A DNA stretch of 64,000 nucleotides from Burkholderia sp. WSM2230 (GTDB lineage: Bacteria > Pseudomonadota > Gammaproteobacteria > Burkholderiales > Burkholderiaceae), in assembly GCF_000472445.1 (NCBI RefSeq), contig NZ_AXAJ01000007.1, positions 248,750 through 312,749 on the forward strand, given 5' to 3'. The notes below the pieces were generated by a model that saw only the letters and a list, made by a program, of their open reading frames with translations, was not told the DNA's origin and did not search any database. Below are positions 1-8,335 of the stretch, in pieces. Each line of letters opens with the position of its first letter. The stretch's first letter is position 1. Position numbers and translations under genes: made by a program.

Positions 1-150
1 TGCGCGGACAGCGCGGCTCGCCGAGCCCGTTGATGCCCACACCCCGTCATTGATCACATGTGAGACCACAGCGTTGCCGACGTGCAGGGTATTTCGTCGG
101 CGCTTATGCGATTAATCGCGCTGTGGCCTTCATGTCCAGGAGCGATAAAA

Positions 151-1665
151 ATGGATAAAGTATTTGCAACCGCCGGCGTGATCGAAACCGAGGCTCGAAA
201 CGAAGTCTCGCAGCAATGCCCGCCGCTCGCGCAGGTGATTCTTGCAGGCGGGTCCGGTACCCGTCTATGGCCTGTCTCGCGCGAGCAGTTTCCAAAGCAG
301 CTCATCGACGTGATCGGCGACAGGACGCTGCTGCAGGCCACGATGACCCGGATGGACAACTTCAGTCCCTTGTGGACAGTAGCGCCCGAACCGGTGATCG
401 TATGCGGTGCGGAACATTACTTCGCAACTTACGAACAGGCTCGCGAAAGCGGCGTGACCGCCCGGATTGTCGTCGAGCCCGGGCGCCGCGATACGGCGCC
501 TGCGCTGACGCTGGCTGCGCTCGCCGCGGCTTCGGAGGGCAAGGACGTCATTCTTGTGGCAATGCCCGCGGACCACGCCATCGAAAACCTCCCGGCGCTT
601 CATCAGGCGATACAGATCGCAGCAGGCTATGCAGACGGGGGCGCGATTGCGACTCTCGGCGTTCCGCCCACCGGCGCCGACACCGGCTTCGGCTATATCC
701 GCCTCGGCGCTGCGTTGAACGACGGTGCCCATCGCATAGAACGCTTCGTGGAAAAGCCGGCGCCCGAGCTCGCGGCACAGTATGTCGAGTCCGGCAATTA
801 CTGGTGGAATAGCGGCATGTTCGTGGTGCGCGCATCAGTATGGCTTGCTGTCATCAAGCAGTTCCAGCCGCAAATTCACGATGCGTGCGTGCGGGCCTAC
901 GAAGGCGCGAAGGTCACCGAAGGCTGCGTCGTGCCCGATGCCGAGGCCTTCCTGCAATCGCCATCGGATTCCATCGACTACGCGGTGATGGAGCACCTCG
1001 GCAAACCCGACTCGCAATTCGCGGGCATAGTCGTGCCGCTACAGGCAGGTTGGTCCGACCTGGGCTCATGGGACGCCGTGTGGCAGGCAATGGAAAAGGA
1101 CGAGTGCGGCAACGCAGCAAGTGGACGGGTTCTGTTCGAAGGCGCGACGGCGACCTATGCGCGCTCGCAAGGTGGCCGATTGCTGGCATGTGTCGGCACG
1201 CACGACCTGATTGTCGTCGAAACGGACGACGCCGTTCTGGTGGCCGACCGTTCGCACGTGCAGGACATCAAGGGGCTCGTCTCGCGCATCAAGGCCGAAA
1301 AATCCCCGGAAGCCGAAGCGCACCGGAAAGTACGTCGCCCATGGGGCTTTTATGATTCCATTGATCACGGCGACCGCTTTCAGGTGAAACGCATCGTCGT
1401 GATGCCGGGCGCGCGCCTGTCGCTGCAGATGCATCACCACCGCGCGGAGCACTGGGTCGTCGTAAGCGGCACCGCGCTCGTCACGCGCGGCGACGAGAAA
1501 TTCCTGCTTGGCGAAAACGAGTCGACGTATATTCCGCTCGGTGTTCGTCATCGTCTGGAGAACCCCGGCTGCGTGCCGCTTCAGATCATCGAGGTGCAGT
1601 CCGGAGCCTATCTGGGCGAGGACGACATTGTCCGCTTCGACGACAAGTATGGCCGTGCAGGTTAA
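151..1665 (+). CDS. manC: mannose-1-phosphate guanylyltransferase / mannose-6-phosphate isomerase (type II, bifunctional)
   Basis: Makes GDP-mannose from mannose-1-phosphate and GTP, and interconverts fructose-6-P and mannose-6-P, feeding cytoplasmic exopolysaccharide precursors. The N-terminus carries the nucleotidyltransferase signature AGGSGTRLWPVSRE followed by FPKQ, and FVEKP lies near residue 215. The C-terminal cupin isomerase domain shows LSLQMHHHRAEHWVVVSG. At 504 residues it has the usual length of fused AlgA/ManC proteins. The start at 151 is preferred over an in-frame ATG at 82 because AGGAG lies 8 bases upstream. The next gene, a WcaJ-type transferase, follows after 39 bases, so the two are probably cotranscribed. 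An 8-bp palindrome CACATGTG sits at 55-62. Family assignment is firm; the polymer made is unknown. Confidence 0.95.
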   Translation: MDKVFATAGVIETEARNEVSQQCPPLAQVILAGGSGTRLWPVSREQFPKQLIDVIGDRTLLQATMTRMDNFSPLWTVAPEPVIVCGAEHYFATYEQARESGVTARIVVEPGRRDTAPALTLAALAAASEGKDVILVAMPADHAIENLPALHQAIQIAAGYADGGAIATLGVPPTGADTGFGYIRLGAALNDGAHRIERFVEKPAPELAAQYVESGNYWWNSGMFVVRASVWLAVIKQFQPQIHDACVRAYEGAKVTEGCVVPDAEAFLQSPSDSIDYAVMEHLGKPDSQFAGIVVPLQAGWSDLGSWDAVWQAMEKDECGNAASGRVLFEGATATYARSQGGRLLACVGTHDLIVVETDDAVLVADRSHVQDIKGLVSRIKAEKSPEAEAHRKVRRPWGFYDSIDHGDRFQVKRIVVMPGARLSLQMHHHRAEHWVVVSGTALVTRGDEKFLLGENESTYIPLGVRHRLENPGCVPLQIIEVQSGAYLGEDDIVRFDDKYGRAG

Positions 1666-1704
1666 TCGATGGTGGCGAACCAGAGCGTGTTCGAGGGGTC
1701 TGCT

Positions 1705-3081
1705 ATGCGATTGATTACCGGTCTGTTGGCCAGATTGTTCGATGTGGCGATGATTCTCGGCGGCGCGGTCGTCGCTTCGCACATCCGTTTCGACGATCTT
1801 GCGCAACACAACTTTTATCTGGCTTTCGTCGCTTTCGCGGCGGCGTTTTCGCTTGCTATCTTTCCTGCTCTGGGCGTCTATCAATCGTGGCGCGGTCGTT
1901 CGAAACGCGTGCTCGTGGGGCAGGTGGCGCTCGGCTGGCTGATCGTGCAGGCATGTGCTCTTGCCTTGATGTTTTCCCTGCATCGCATCGACTTCGTGTC
2001 CCGGCTCTGGTTCGCGTACTGGACAGGCATAGCGGGCGGCGCGATGATCGCGGGCCGCATGGTGACTCACGTTCTGCTCGGGCGGGTTCGCAATGCAGGG
2101 TTGAATCTGCAGAAGGTGGCCGTTGCGGCATGCGGTGATCATTGCGACGAGATCTTGCGCAAAATGGAGAAGGAGCCTGCCGCGGGCTTTCGGCCCAGCG
2201 CCGTCTACAATCTGCGCCCCGGCAAGAAGACGACCAGTTCTGTGCCCACGTTCGAACAGCGCGCGGCCTTTGCGAAATATGTGCGTGAACAGCATGTCGA
2301 TGAAGTGTGGCTCGCGTTGCCTTTATCGGAAGAGCGCGCAATTCTCGAATTGGTCGGCGAGTTTCGCAACGACCTCATAAACGTGCGTTTCATGCCGGAC
2401 GTGCGGGCTCTCGCTCTCTTCGACGGAAGCGTGACCGAATTGCTCGGCTTCCCCACCATCAATCTGGCCGCATCGCCTTTGCCCCCGAATGCAATGGTGA
2501 AGAAGGAATTGTTCGACCGCGTCTTTGCGCTCGTTGCATTGATCGCTGTGTCGCCGATACTTCTTGCGTGTGCGATAGCGGTCAAGCTGAGCTCGCCCGG
2601 CCCCGTCTTCTTCAAGCAGTGCCGCAAAGGCGCGGATGGACGCGTCTTCATGATCTACAAGTTCCGCAGCATGCGCCTGCATCAACAGAAGCAGGGTGTC
2701 CTCGAACAGGCAACGCGCGGGGACCCGCGCATCACGCGCGTCGGGCGGTTCCTGCGGCGCACGAGCCTCGACGAGTTGCCGCAGTTCTTCAACGTGCTGC
2801 GCGGGGATATGTCGGTGGTGGGTCCAAGGCCGCACGCACTCGAACACGACGACCTGTATCAAGGCATCGTCTCCGGCTATATTCACCGCTACCGTATCAA
2901 GCCAGGCATCACCGGCTGGGCGCAGATCAATGGCTTTCGCGGCGAGACGGACCGCATCGAGAAAATGGAAGGCCGGGTGGCGCATGATCTGTACTACCTG
3001 CGGAACTGGTCGTTTGCGCTGGACGTCAAGATTATTTGCGCGACCATATTCAAGGGCCTGCATCATCCGAACGCTTACTGA
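1705..3081 (+). CDS. undecaprenyl-phosphate glucose (hexose-1-P) phosphotransferase, WcaJ/CpsE-like
   Basis: Inner-membrane polyisoprenyl-phosphate hexose-1-phosphate transferase that would start exopolysaccharide repeat-unit synthesis by placing a sugar phosphate on undecaprenyl phosphate. The N-terminal third has several hydrophobic membrane segments (residues about 5-130), followed by a CoA-binding-like soluble domain. A further membrane segment at about residue 275 precedes the catalytic bacterial sugar transferase domain, with SSPGPVFFKQCRKG, YKFRSM, LDELPQFFNVLRGDMSVVGPRP and KPGITGWAQINGFRGET. It is 458 residues from ATG 1705, chosen for a GAGGGG box upstream; ATG 1669 is an alternative. 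It lies directly after manC. Whether the sugar is glucose or galactose cannot be told from sequence. Confidence 0.93.
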   Translation: MRLITGLLARLFDVAMILGGAVVASHIRFDDLAQHNFYLAFVAFAAAFSLAIFPALGVYQSWRGRSKRVLVGQVALGWLIVQACALALMFSLHRIDFVSRLWFAYWTGIAGGAMIAGRMVTHVLLGRVRNAGLNLQKVAVAACGDHCDEILRKMEKEPAAGFRPSAVYNLRPGKKTTSSVPTFEQRAAFAKYVREQHVDEVWLALPLSEERAILELVGEFRNDLINVRFMPDVRALALFDGSVTELLGFPTINLAASPLPPNAMVKKELFDRVFALVALIAVSPILLACAIAVKLSSPGPVFFKQCRKGADGRVFMIYKFRSMRLHQQKQGVLEQATRGDPRITRVGRFLRRTSLDELPQFFNVLRGDMSVVGPRPHALEHDDLYQGIVSGYIHRYRIKPGITGWAQINGFRGETDRIEKMEGRVAHDLYYLRNWSFALDVKIICATIFKGLHHPNAY

Positions 3082-3154
3082 TCCGTCCATCGGATCGAGG
3101 CCTCGATCATGCAGTGCATCAGTTGCGTAACGTGAATCAAATCGCTGAGCAGCT

Positions 3155-4219
3155 ATGAAACTAAACGACGTCGAAAAAGTAGTCAGGCGTTCAATGAAAA
3201 AGGTGGGGCAATACGCGTTCCATCAGGTTCATGGCGCGCAGGCCAAACGCGCTCTGCAGCAATTGCAGAAGAAGTACGGACCACCAGATCCCGCCAACCT
3301 GAAGCTGGCCGATACCTACGCGCGCGATGTATTCGGCGACGCGATTTACGCGCCCTGGTTGCGCGTTTATGCAGCGTTCAGCGGGACATTCAAGGAGGGT
3401 TGGATTCCCGACAACTACTACGGCGGCGTGGTGGTGCCGAGCATGAAGGGCGGCTACGGGCGAATCTCGAATCTGAAGCCGATGTCGCGCGTAATCTTCG
3501 GCTGTGATGCGTTTCCGGACATTGCCTACTTCGCGAACGGTCTGTTCTTTACGGATCGCAACGTCGTGGTGCCCGAGCAGGAACTCGAGAACGTGGTGTT
3601 TAGCGAGTGCGACAGGGTCGTTTTCAAGCTCGACGGCTCGGCGCAAGGCAAGGGCATTCATTTCTTCGACCGCACGTCGTTCGACTGCGGTTTGATCAAA
3701 TCGCTCGGCAACGGCGTCATTCAGAAGTTCATCGTTCAGCATCCGCTTCTCAGCACGTTCGCTCCAAACTCCGTTGCCACCTTGCGCCTGACGACGACGG
3801 TGGACGACCTGGGCCGCGCTTCCTTGCGTGCCGCGTTCCTGCGCCTCGGCAGAGCGCGCCATACCCACATTAGTGTCGATGACGAGGTCTGCGTACCCGT
3901 GGATCTCGTCACAGGAGAACTGGCCCGGCAAGGGTACCTGACCGACTGGGGCGCGACGGAAGAACATCCCGATTCGAAAGTCCGGTTTGCCGGCCTGAAG
4001 ATGCCCGCATTCGGCGATTGCGTTGACACGGTCCTGCGTCTTCATCGCAAGGTGCCTTTTGCGCGCTGCATAGGGTGGGACGTGACCGTCGATAATGACG
4101 GGAAGGTTCAGGTGATGGAATGGAACGGCGAGCACAATGACGTAAAGTTCAGTGAGGCGACGCAGGGCCCATGTTTTTCCGACCTGAAATGGGAACTGCT
4201 GAACTCTGGTTCCTTATGA
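3155..4219 (+). CDS. sugar-transfer associated ATP-grasp protein
   Basis: A 354-residue protein resembling the ATP-grasp family found in polysaccharide clusters. Recognisable segments are NYYGGVVVPSMKGGYGRISN, VVFKLDGSAQGKGIHFFD (lysine and glycine-rich ATP-grasp loop) and a C-terminal VMEWNGEHNDVKFSEATQG, which would provide the metal-binding Glu/Asn. ATP-grasp enzymes ligate a carboxylate to an amine or thiol; the substrate here is unknown, although position after wcaJ suggests decoration of a glycan or its precursor. It follows wcaJ by 73 bases on the same strand. Its stop overlaps the next ATG (ATGA at 4216-4219). No signal peptide is visible, so a cytoplasmic location is inferred. Confidence 0.75.
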   Translation: MKLNDVEKVVRRSMKKVGQYAFHQVHGAQAKRALQQLQKKYGPPDPANLKLADTYARDVFGDAIYAPWLRVYAAFSGTFKEGWIPDNYYGGVVVPSMKGGYGRISNLKPMSRVIFGCDAFPDIAYFANGLFFTDRNVVVPEQELENVVFSECDRVVFKLDGSAQGKGIHFFDRTSFDCGLIKSLGNGVIQKFIVQHPLLSTFAPNSVATLRLTTTVDDLGRASLRAAFLRLGRARHTHISVDDEVCVPVDLVTGELARQGYLTDWGATEEHPDSKVRFAGLKMPAFGDCVDTVLRLHRKVPFARCIGWDVTVDNDGKVQVMEWNGEHNDVKFSEATQGPCFSDLKWELLNSGSL

Positions 4220-4566
4220 CAGTATCCGGCAAGGAAGGCCGCGTGAGCGAACAATTGTGGTGCGTCCATATAGAAGGGCCTGACGACTTCATCGCGGCAG
4301 ATTCAAGAGATGCGGCGGAGCGCGAGGCGTCGGCCATCAATGCGTATATTGAGGGCTCGGGAGAAGGCCATAGCGATGCGCCGGTGCGCGCAGTCGCGAT
4401 GGAGTGGCCGTTCACGCCGGAGAGTCATGCACGCGCGCTGGAAAGCGACTGGGAAGATCTACAGCGCATGCCGCATCGGAAGCGACAACCGGCTTCGTCG
4501 CAGAGCATATTGACGAACATTGCGCGGCGCGTGAAGGAACTGATCGAGGTGGCGCGCGGCACATGA
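4216..4566 (+). CDS. hypothetical protein, translationally coupled to ATP-grasp gene
   Basis: A small acidic protein of 116 residues from ATG 4216, which overlaps the preceding stop as ATGA. A GTG at 4243 behind AAGGAAGG is an equally plausible start and would give 107 residues. The sequence begins WCVHIEGPDDFIAADSRDAAE, has a central segment rich in Asp/Glu and Ser, and ends with a basic helix (MPHRKRQ, RRVKELIEVARG). It has no signal peptide or membrane segment. I do not recognise a family with certainty; the GPDDF-A-S-AAE pattern resembles small phage-borne and chromosomal Burkholderia proteins of unknown role. Context only suggests a link with the polysaccharide genes upstream. Confidence 0.6.
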   Translation: MTVSGKEGRVSEQLWCVHIEGPDDFIAADSRDAAEREASAINAYIEGSGEGHSDAPVRAVAMEWPFTPESHARALESDWEDLQRMPHRKRQPASSQSILTNIARRVKELIEVARGT

Positions 4567-4576
4567 GTGAATTGCC

Positions 4577-4603
4577 GGCGGCGCGCCGCGTGGCAGCGCC
4601 GCC
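4577..4603. terminator. inverted repeat between convergent genes, possible bidirectional terminator
   Basis: GGCGGCGC at 4577-4584 pairs with GCGCCGCC at 4596-4603 across an 11-base loop. It lies between the converging small ORF and the phasin gene. There is no T-run on either side, so its terminator role is inferred from position and stem strength. Confidence 0.5.
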
Positions 4604-4613
4604 GTGGTCGCAC

Positions 4614-5120
4614 CTAGTGCAGATTGGCTCGAGGGCTCGACGAAACGACATTGCCGGAACTGTCGACGATCACGACAGGCTCGTTGCTCGGGGCCGGTGG
4701 CTGTTCGATCGCAAGTGGACTCGTGATATTCGTACGGTCAGTAGACACGATGCCAATCCACGCAGCGCCATCAAGAAGCGAGAACAGGCTGGACAGATAA
4801 CTTTGCAAACTGTCTTGCACCACACTCGTAAAATCATTGTGCACGTCTACTGCAATGTCTTCGACGTGCCCCCAATAGGCGCACGTCTTTTTTATTGCAG
4901 CGGGAACCTGCTGGAACTGCAGGTCGAATATCTGACCCAAAGATCCGGAAGAAAGCGCCGCGTCGACAAGCGCCTGTTGTTCGGATAGTGAAGTCTTCAC
5001 AGTCTGCAGGTTCAGTTCGACAACTTTTTCAACGCCGGCAACGGCTTTTGCGGCAAACTCGTAGGCGATTTGATGGTTTTGCTGGGAAACATCCGGTTGA
5101 TTAAGGACGACTGCGTTCAT
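4614..5120 (-). CDS. phaP: phasin family protein
   Basis: A 168-residue granule-associated protein that would coat polyhydroxyalkanoate inclusions. The phasin pattern is clear in the first 100 residues: an amphipathic helical region around AYEFAAKAVAGVEKVVELNLQ, then TVKTSLSEQQALVDAALSSG, with no signal peptide or membrane span. The C-terminal 60 residues are atypical, Pro/Ser/Val-rich (SPLAIEQPPAPSNEPVVIVDSSG). A GGAG box sits 7 bases before ATG 5120. Burkholderia genomes carry several phasin paralogues and this one is not beside pha synthesis genes, so which paralogue it is stays open. Confidence 0.85.
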   Translation of the reverse strand: MNAVVLNQPDVSQQNHQIAYEFAAKAVAGVEKVVELNLQTVKTSLSEQQALVDAALSSGSLGQIFDLQFQQVPAAIKKTCAYWGHVEDIAVDVHNDFTSVVQDSLQSYLSSLFSLLDGAAWIGIVSTDRTNITSPLAIEQPPAPSNEPVVIVDSSGNVVSSSPRANLH

Positions 5121-5310
5121 GAGGTGCTCCGTATCAGTGCGAGTGAAAGGAAGTCCGCGACAACAGGCAATGATTTAGCAACGCCTATTCCTCCTCCTCA
5201 AGTGGATCGCAGAATAGCGGCTGAGAGCCGCGGGCGCATGGCTTGCTCGCGTGGGCGGCGCAATGAAGAATTCGTGGTTCTATCGTTTGACGAGGAATGG
5301 AACGATTGTC

Positions 5311-5697
5311 ATGACCCAACTCGATCTCTCGGACATTTATCGAAGCTACATTGCGTGCCTGAATAGACAGGACTGGCAGAAGTTGCCGCAATTCGTGCAT
5401 GACGACGTGTACTACAACGACCGGCGGATCGGTTATTCAGGCTACCGCGCAATGCTCGAGAGAGACTTCCGCGACATTCCAGATCTTCATTTCGACATCG
5501 AGCTGCTGCTTGCCGACCCGGCGTATGTCGCGGCGCGGCTGCGCTTTAATTGCACGCCGAAAGGCAGATTTCTCGGTCTCGAGGTCAACGGCCGAACAGT
5601 GAGCTTCACCGAAAATGTTTTCTATGAATTTCGCGGCGAGAGAATCGGCCAGGTGTGGTCGGTTATAGATAAGGCGGCTATTGAAGCGCAACTTTAG
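5311..5697 (+). CDS. SnoaL/NTF2-like polyketide cyclase-type protein (ester cyclase family)
   Basis: A 128-residue protein with the NTF2-like cone fold pattern: YRSYIACLNRQDWQKLPQFV, then DDVYYNDRRIGYSGYRAMLE, FRDIPDLHFDIELLLAD, VAARLRFNCTPKGRF and a C-terminal YEFRGERIGQVWSVIDKAAI. This is the layout of SnoaL-like ester cyclases, which include both enzymes and non-catalytic small-ligand binders, so no reaction is assigned. Start 5311 is taken because the protein motif begins right after it; an in-frame ATG at 5251 would add 20 unrelated residues. GAGGAATGG lies about 11 bases upstream. It stands alone between divergent phasin and converging exporter genes. Confidence 0.75.
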   Translation: MTQLDLSDIYRSYIACLNRQDWQKLPQFVHDDVYYNDRRIGYSGYRAMLERDFRDIPDLHFDIELLLADPAYVAARLRFNCTPKGRFLGLEVNGRTVSFTENVFYEFRGERIGQVWSVIDKAAIEAQL

Positions 5698-5720
5698 TCG
5701 CAAGGCAAACCGGCGGTCCG

Positions 5721-7181
5721 TTAGAAGGTGCCGCGTGCGGAGGCCTCTGTCACGCCCTGGCCGAGCGCCTGGAACAACGCAGCGGTGTCCGAGAAGCGGT
5801 TTGCCTGTGCGCGAGTCCGATCCAGTGCAGTCTGCAAGGACTGACGTTCGGCGTCCAGAAGAGCGAACTGACTGATGCCGCCAGCCGCGTACTGCTCACT
5901 CGCGACGTTCAGGCTCGCTTGCGCTTCCTGCGCGGCCTCGGCGCGAGCCTGCAGTTCGCGCGCGTCGTTTTGCATGGCGGTCAGCGAGTCGGCCACCTGT
6001 TGCAATGCCTGCAACACGATTTGCCGATAGTTGGCGAAGGCGCCCTCATAGGCGGCCTCGGCCGCGCGCTTCTTCGCGTGCAGTTCTCCTCCGTGAAAAA
6101 TCGGCTGCGTCAGATTGAGCCCGATATTCCAGATGTTCAGGCCATTCACGATGTCGCCGATCCGCGTTCGCTGCGAGCCGATTCCCGCCGACAGTGCAAA
6201 TTGCGGATACAGGTTGGCCGTTGCGACGCCCACGTTCGCGCTCGCCTCGTGCAGCAAGGCCTGCGCCGCCCTGATGTCGGGCCTCGCACGCGCGAGTGCG
6301 GACGGCAAAGTAAGCGGAATATCCAGAGGTAAGTGCAGCGCATCGAAAGTGAGGTCGTCGAAATCTGCTTGCGAGGGTGCCCGCCCGAGCAGAATGGCGA
6401 GTTGATGATCGGCGGCCGCAAGCTGTGTTGCAAGCGGCGGCAGTGCTGCACGTGTCTGTGCGAGCAGCGTGCGCTGGCTGCGTACATCCAGTTGCGAAAC
6501 GCCGCCGGCGGCGAAGCGCGCTTCCATGATCGATAGCTGATGTGCCTGTGCATCGGCGAGGCGCTGCGTCAGCGCTATTTGCTGCTGCAACGACGCGCGC
6601 CGCACGGCGGTAGACACGATATTGCCCGCAATGCTCAGGCGCGCTGCATCGAGTTCATACGACTCGTAATCGACTTGCGCCATGCTTGCCTCAAGCGCAC
6701 GGCGATTAGCGCCGAATATGTCAAACGCGTAGGAAACACTGACCGATGCGCCGAACAACGAAAACGGTCCCGCATTCTGCACATTCGGAATGCCGAACGC
6801 TGCTGGATCGACCTTCTGGCGTGTGCCGGAAAGCGTTGCGTCGATACTTGGGAATTGCGTCGTGCCCGCGAGCGCCGTGTAGTTTTCTCGCGCCTGAACC
6901 AGGCTCGCGCGTGCCTGCGCTAGCGTAGGGTTCTGGTGCAACGCTTCATCCACGAGACGGTTCAGTGCGTCGGACTGGAATTCGCGCCACCACATCGGCA
7001 TGACGCCTGGCGCGATGGTGAACGTCTGGGAGGCGCCTGCGGGGTCATTGGACGAGACCGTACGTTCGGGCATTGCGCCCCGGGTGTAGCTTTGTGTTTC
7101 CGGCGCGGCGGGGGCGTTGAAATCAGGTCCGACTGCACAGCCGCTCAGAATGATTGCGCACACAACAAGAAGTGGTTTCAT
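5721..7181 (-). CDS. efflux transporter outer-membrane factor, NodT/OprM-type lipoprotein
   Basis: A TolC-class outer-membrane channel of 486 residues, last gene of an ABC exporter operon. The start has a lipoprotein signal, MKPLLVVCAIILSGCAVGPDF, with lipobox LSGC and the CAVGPD sequence typical of the NodT family. Two OEP repeats follow, with RARLVQARENY-type and ASEQYAAGGISQFALLDAERQ helices. AGGAAG lies 7 bases before ATG 7181. A much longer reading frame reaching 8348 is open but crosses the permease gene in another frame, so the start is placed at 7181. It begins 11 bases after the permease stop. Confidence 0.93.
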   Translation of the reverse strand: MKPLLVVCAIILSGCAVGPDFNAPAAPETQSYTRGAMPERTVSSNDPAGASQTFTIAPGVMPMWWREFQSDALNRLVDEALHQNPTLAQARASLVQARENYTALAGTTQFPSIDATLSGTRQKVDPAAFGIPNVQNAGPFSLFGASVSVSYAFDIFGANRRALEASMAQVDYESYELDAARLSIAGNIVSTAVRRASLQQQIALTQRLADAQAHQLSIMEARFAAGGVSQLDVRSQRTLLAQTRAALPPLATQLAAADHQLAILLGRAPSQADFDDLTFDALHLPLDIPLTLPSALARARPDIRAAQALLHEASANVGVATANLYPQFALSAGIGSQRTRIGDIVNGLNIWNIGLNLTQPIFHGGELHAKKRAAEAAYEGAFANYRQIVLQALQQVADSLTAMQNDARELQARAEAAQEAQASLNVASEQYAAGGISQFALLDAERQSLQTALDRTRAQANRFSDTAALFQALGQGVTEASARGTF

Positions 7182-7192
7182 CAAAGTTCTTC

Positions 7193-8335
7193 CTAGTCGA
7201 GTGTGCGCCGGTAAAAGCGCAGTGCAATCGCCATGACAACGGCAGTGAAAAGCGCAAGGGGCCATACCGACGGCCACAGGTCCGCCCAGCCGTCGCCCTT
7301 TAGAACAATCCCGCGAATGAGCCGGTTGAAATAAGTCAATGGCAACAGGTTGCCGATGAATTGCGCCCATTGCGGCATGCCCGCGAACGGGAACATGAAA
7401 CCGGACAGAAGAATATTCGGCAGGAAATAGAACACGGTAAGCTGCATAGCCTGCAACTGGTTCTGCGCGAGCGACGACAACGTAATGCCCACTGTGAGAT
7501 TCGCGGCAATGAAGAGCAGCGCGGCCAGGTAGATTGCGACCGGACTTCCCACAAATGGCACGTGAAACACGAAGCGTGTTGCGATCAGAATGATGGACGC
7601 CTGAATCAGCCCAATCGCGACATAAGGCACGATCTTGCCGGTCATGACCTCGACGGGTAGCACCGGCGTAGCGAGCAGGTTTTCCATCGTGCCGCGTTCG
7701 CGCTCGCGCGTGACGGCGAGGCCTGTCATCATCACGAGCGTCATGGTCAAAATGACGCCCATGAGTCCGGGAACCACGTTGTACTGCGTAATCCCTTCCG
7801 GGTTGTAGAGATTGTGGACCTGCACGTCGAACGCGCTTTGCCCGCCGTTCAGATGCGCGAGCGGTCCCCTGATGTCCTTGTCGGCGACCGGCTGCACGAG
7901 GTTGGGCAGCGCGGCGACGGCGGTGTGGGTCGCCGTCGGGTCGGTCGCGTCTGCTTCGACCAGCAACGAAGGATGTTCGCCGCGGAGCAGCTTCCTCGAG
8001 AAATCGACGGGTATTGTGAGCACGAACTGAACGCGGCCTTGCGCGAGCGCGCGGCGTCCCGCTTCCTCGTCGGGCAGCGTTTCGACGATGTCGAAATACG
8101 CGGAATTGGTCATTGCCGCGATGAAGCTGCGCGAGAATTCGCTCTGGTCGTGAACGATGACAGCGGTGGGCAGATGCTTGGGGTCGGTGTTGATGGCGAA
8201 GCCGAATAGCGCAAGCTGAACGATGGGCACGCCGACGATCATTGCGAACGTCACGCGGTCGCGCCGTAACTGAAGGAACTCCTTTAGCACCACGCTCCAC
8301 CAGCGCGTCAACGAAAAGGCGGTCACTGTGCTCAC
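7193..8335 (-). CDS. ABC-2 type multidrug exporter permease (YbhS/YbhR/YhhJ-like)
   Basis: Inner-membrane permease of 380 residues. The pattern is that of ABC-2 drug exporters: one N-terminal membrane helix (FAMIVGVPIVQLALFGFAI), a large periplasmic domain to about residue 175, then five C-terminal membrane spans including ITMTLVMMTGLAVTRERERG and a LPNILLSGFMFPFAGMP signature. It starts with GTG at 8335, overlapping the stop of the ATPase gene, so the two are translationally coupled. With the ATPase, HlyD protein and outer-membrane factor it would form a tripartite exporter spanning the envelope. Only one permease is present, so a homodimer is expected. Confidence 0.93.
   Translation of the reverse strand: MSTVTAFSLTRWWSVVLKEFLQLRRDRVTFAMIVGVPIVQLALFGFAINTDPKHLPTAVIVHDQSEFSRSFIAAMTNSAYFDIVETLPDEEAGRRALAQGRVQFVLTIPVDFSRKLLRGEHPSLLVEADATDPTATHTAVAALPNLVQPVADKDIRGPLAHLNGGQSAFDVQVHNLYNPEGITQYNVVPGLMGVILTMTLVMMTGLAVTRERERGTMENLLATPVLPVEVMTGKIVPYVAIGLIQASIILIATRFVFHVPFVGSPVAIYLAALLFIAANLTVGITLSSLAQNQLQAMQLTVFYFLPNILLSGFMFPFAGMPQWAQFIGNLLPLTYFNRLIRGIVLKGDGWADLWPSVWPLALFTAVVMAIALRFYRRTLD

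Noticed and set aside
1066..2295. Minus-strand frame across manC and the wcaJ-like gene
   Set aside because: It spans two well-supported plus-strand genes and shows no domain.
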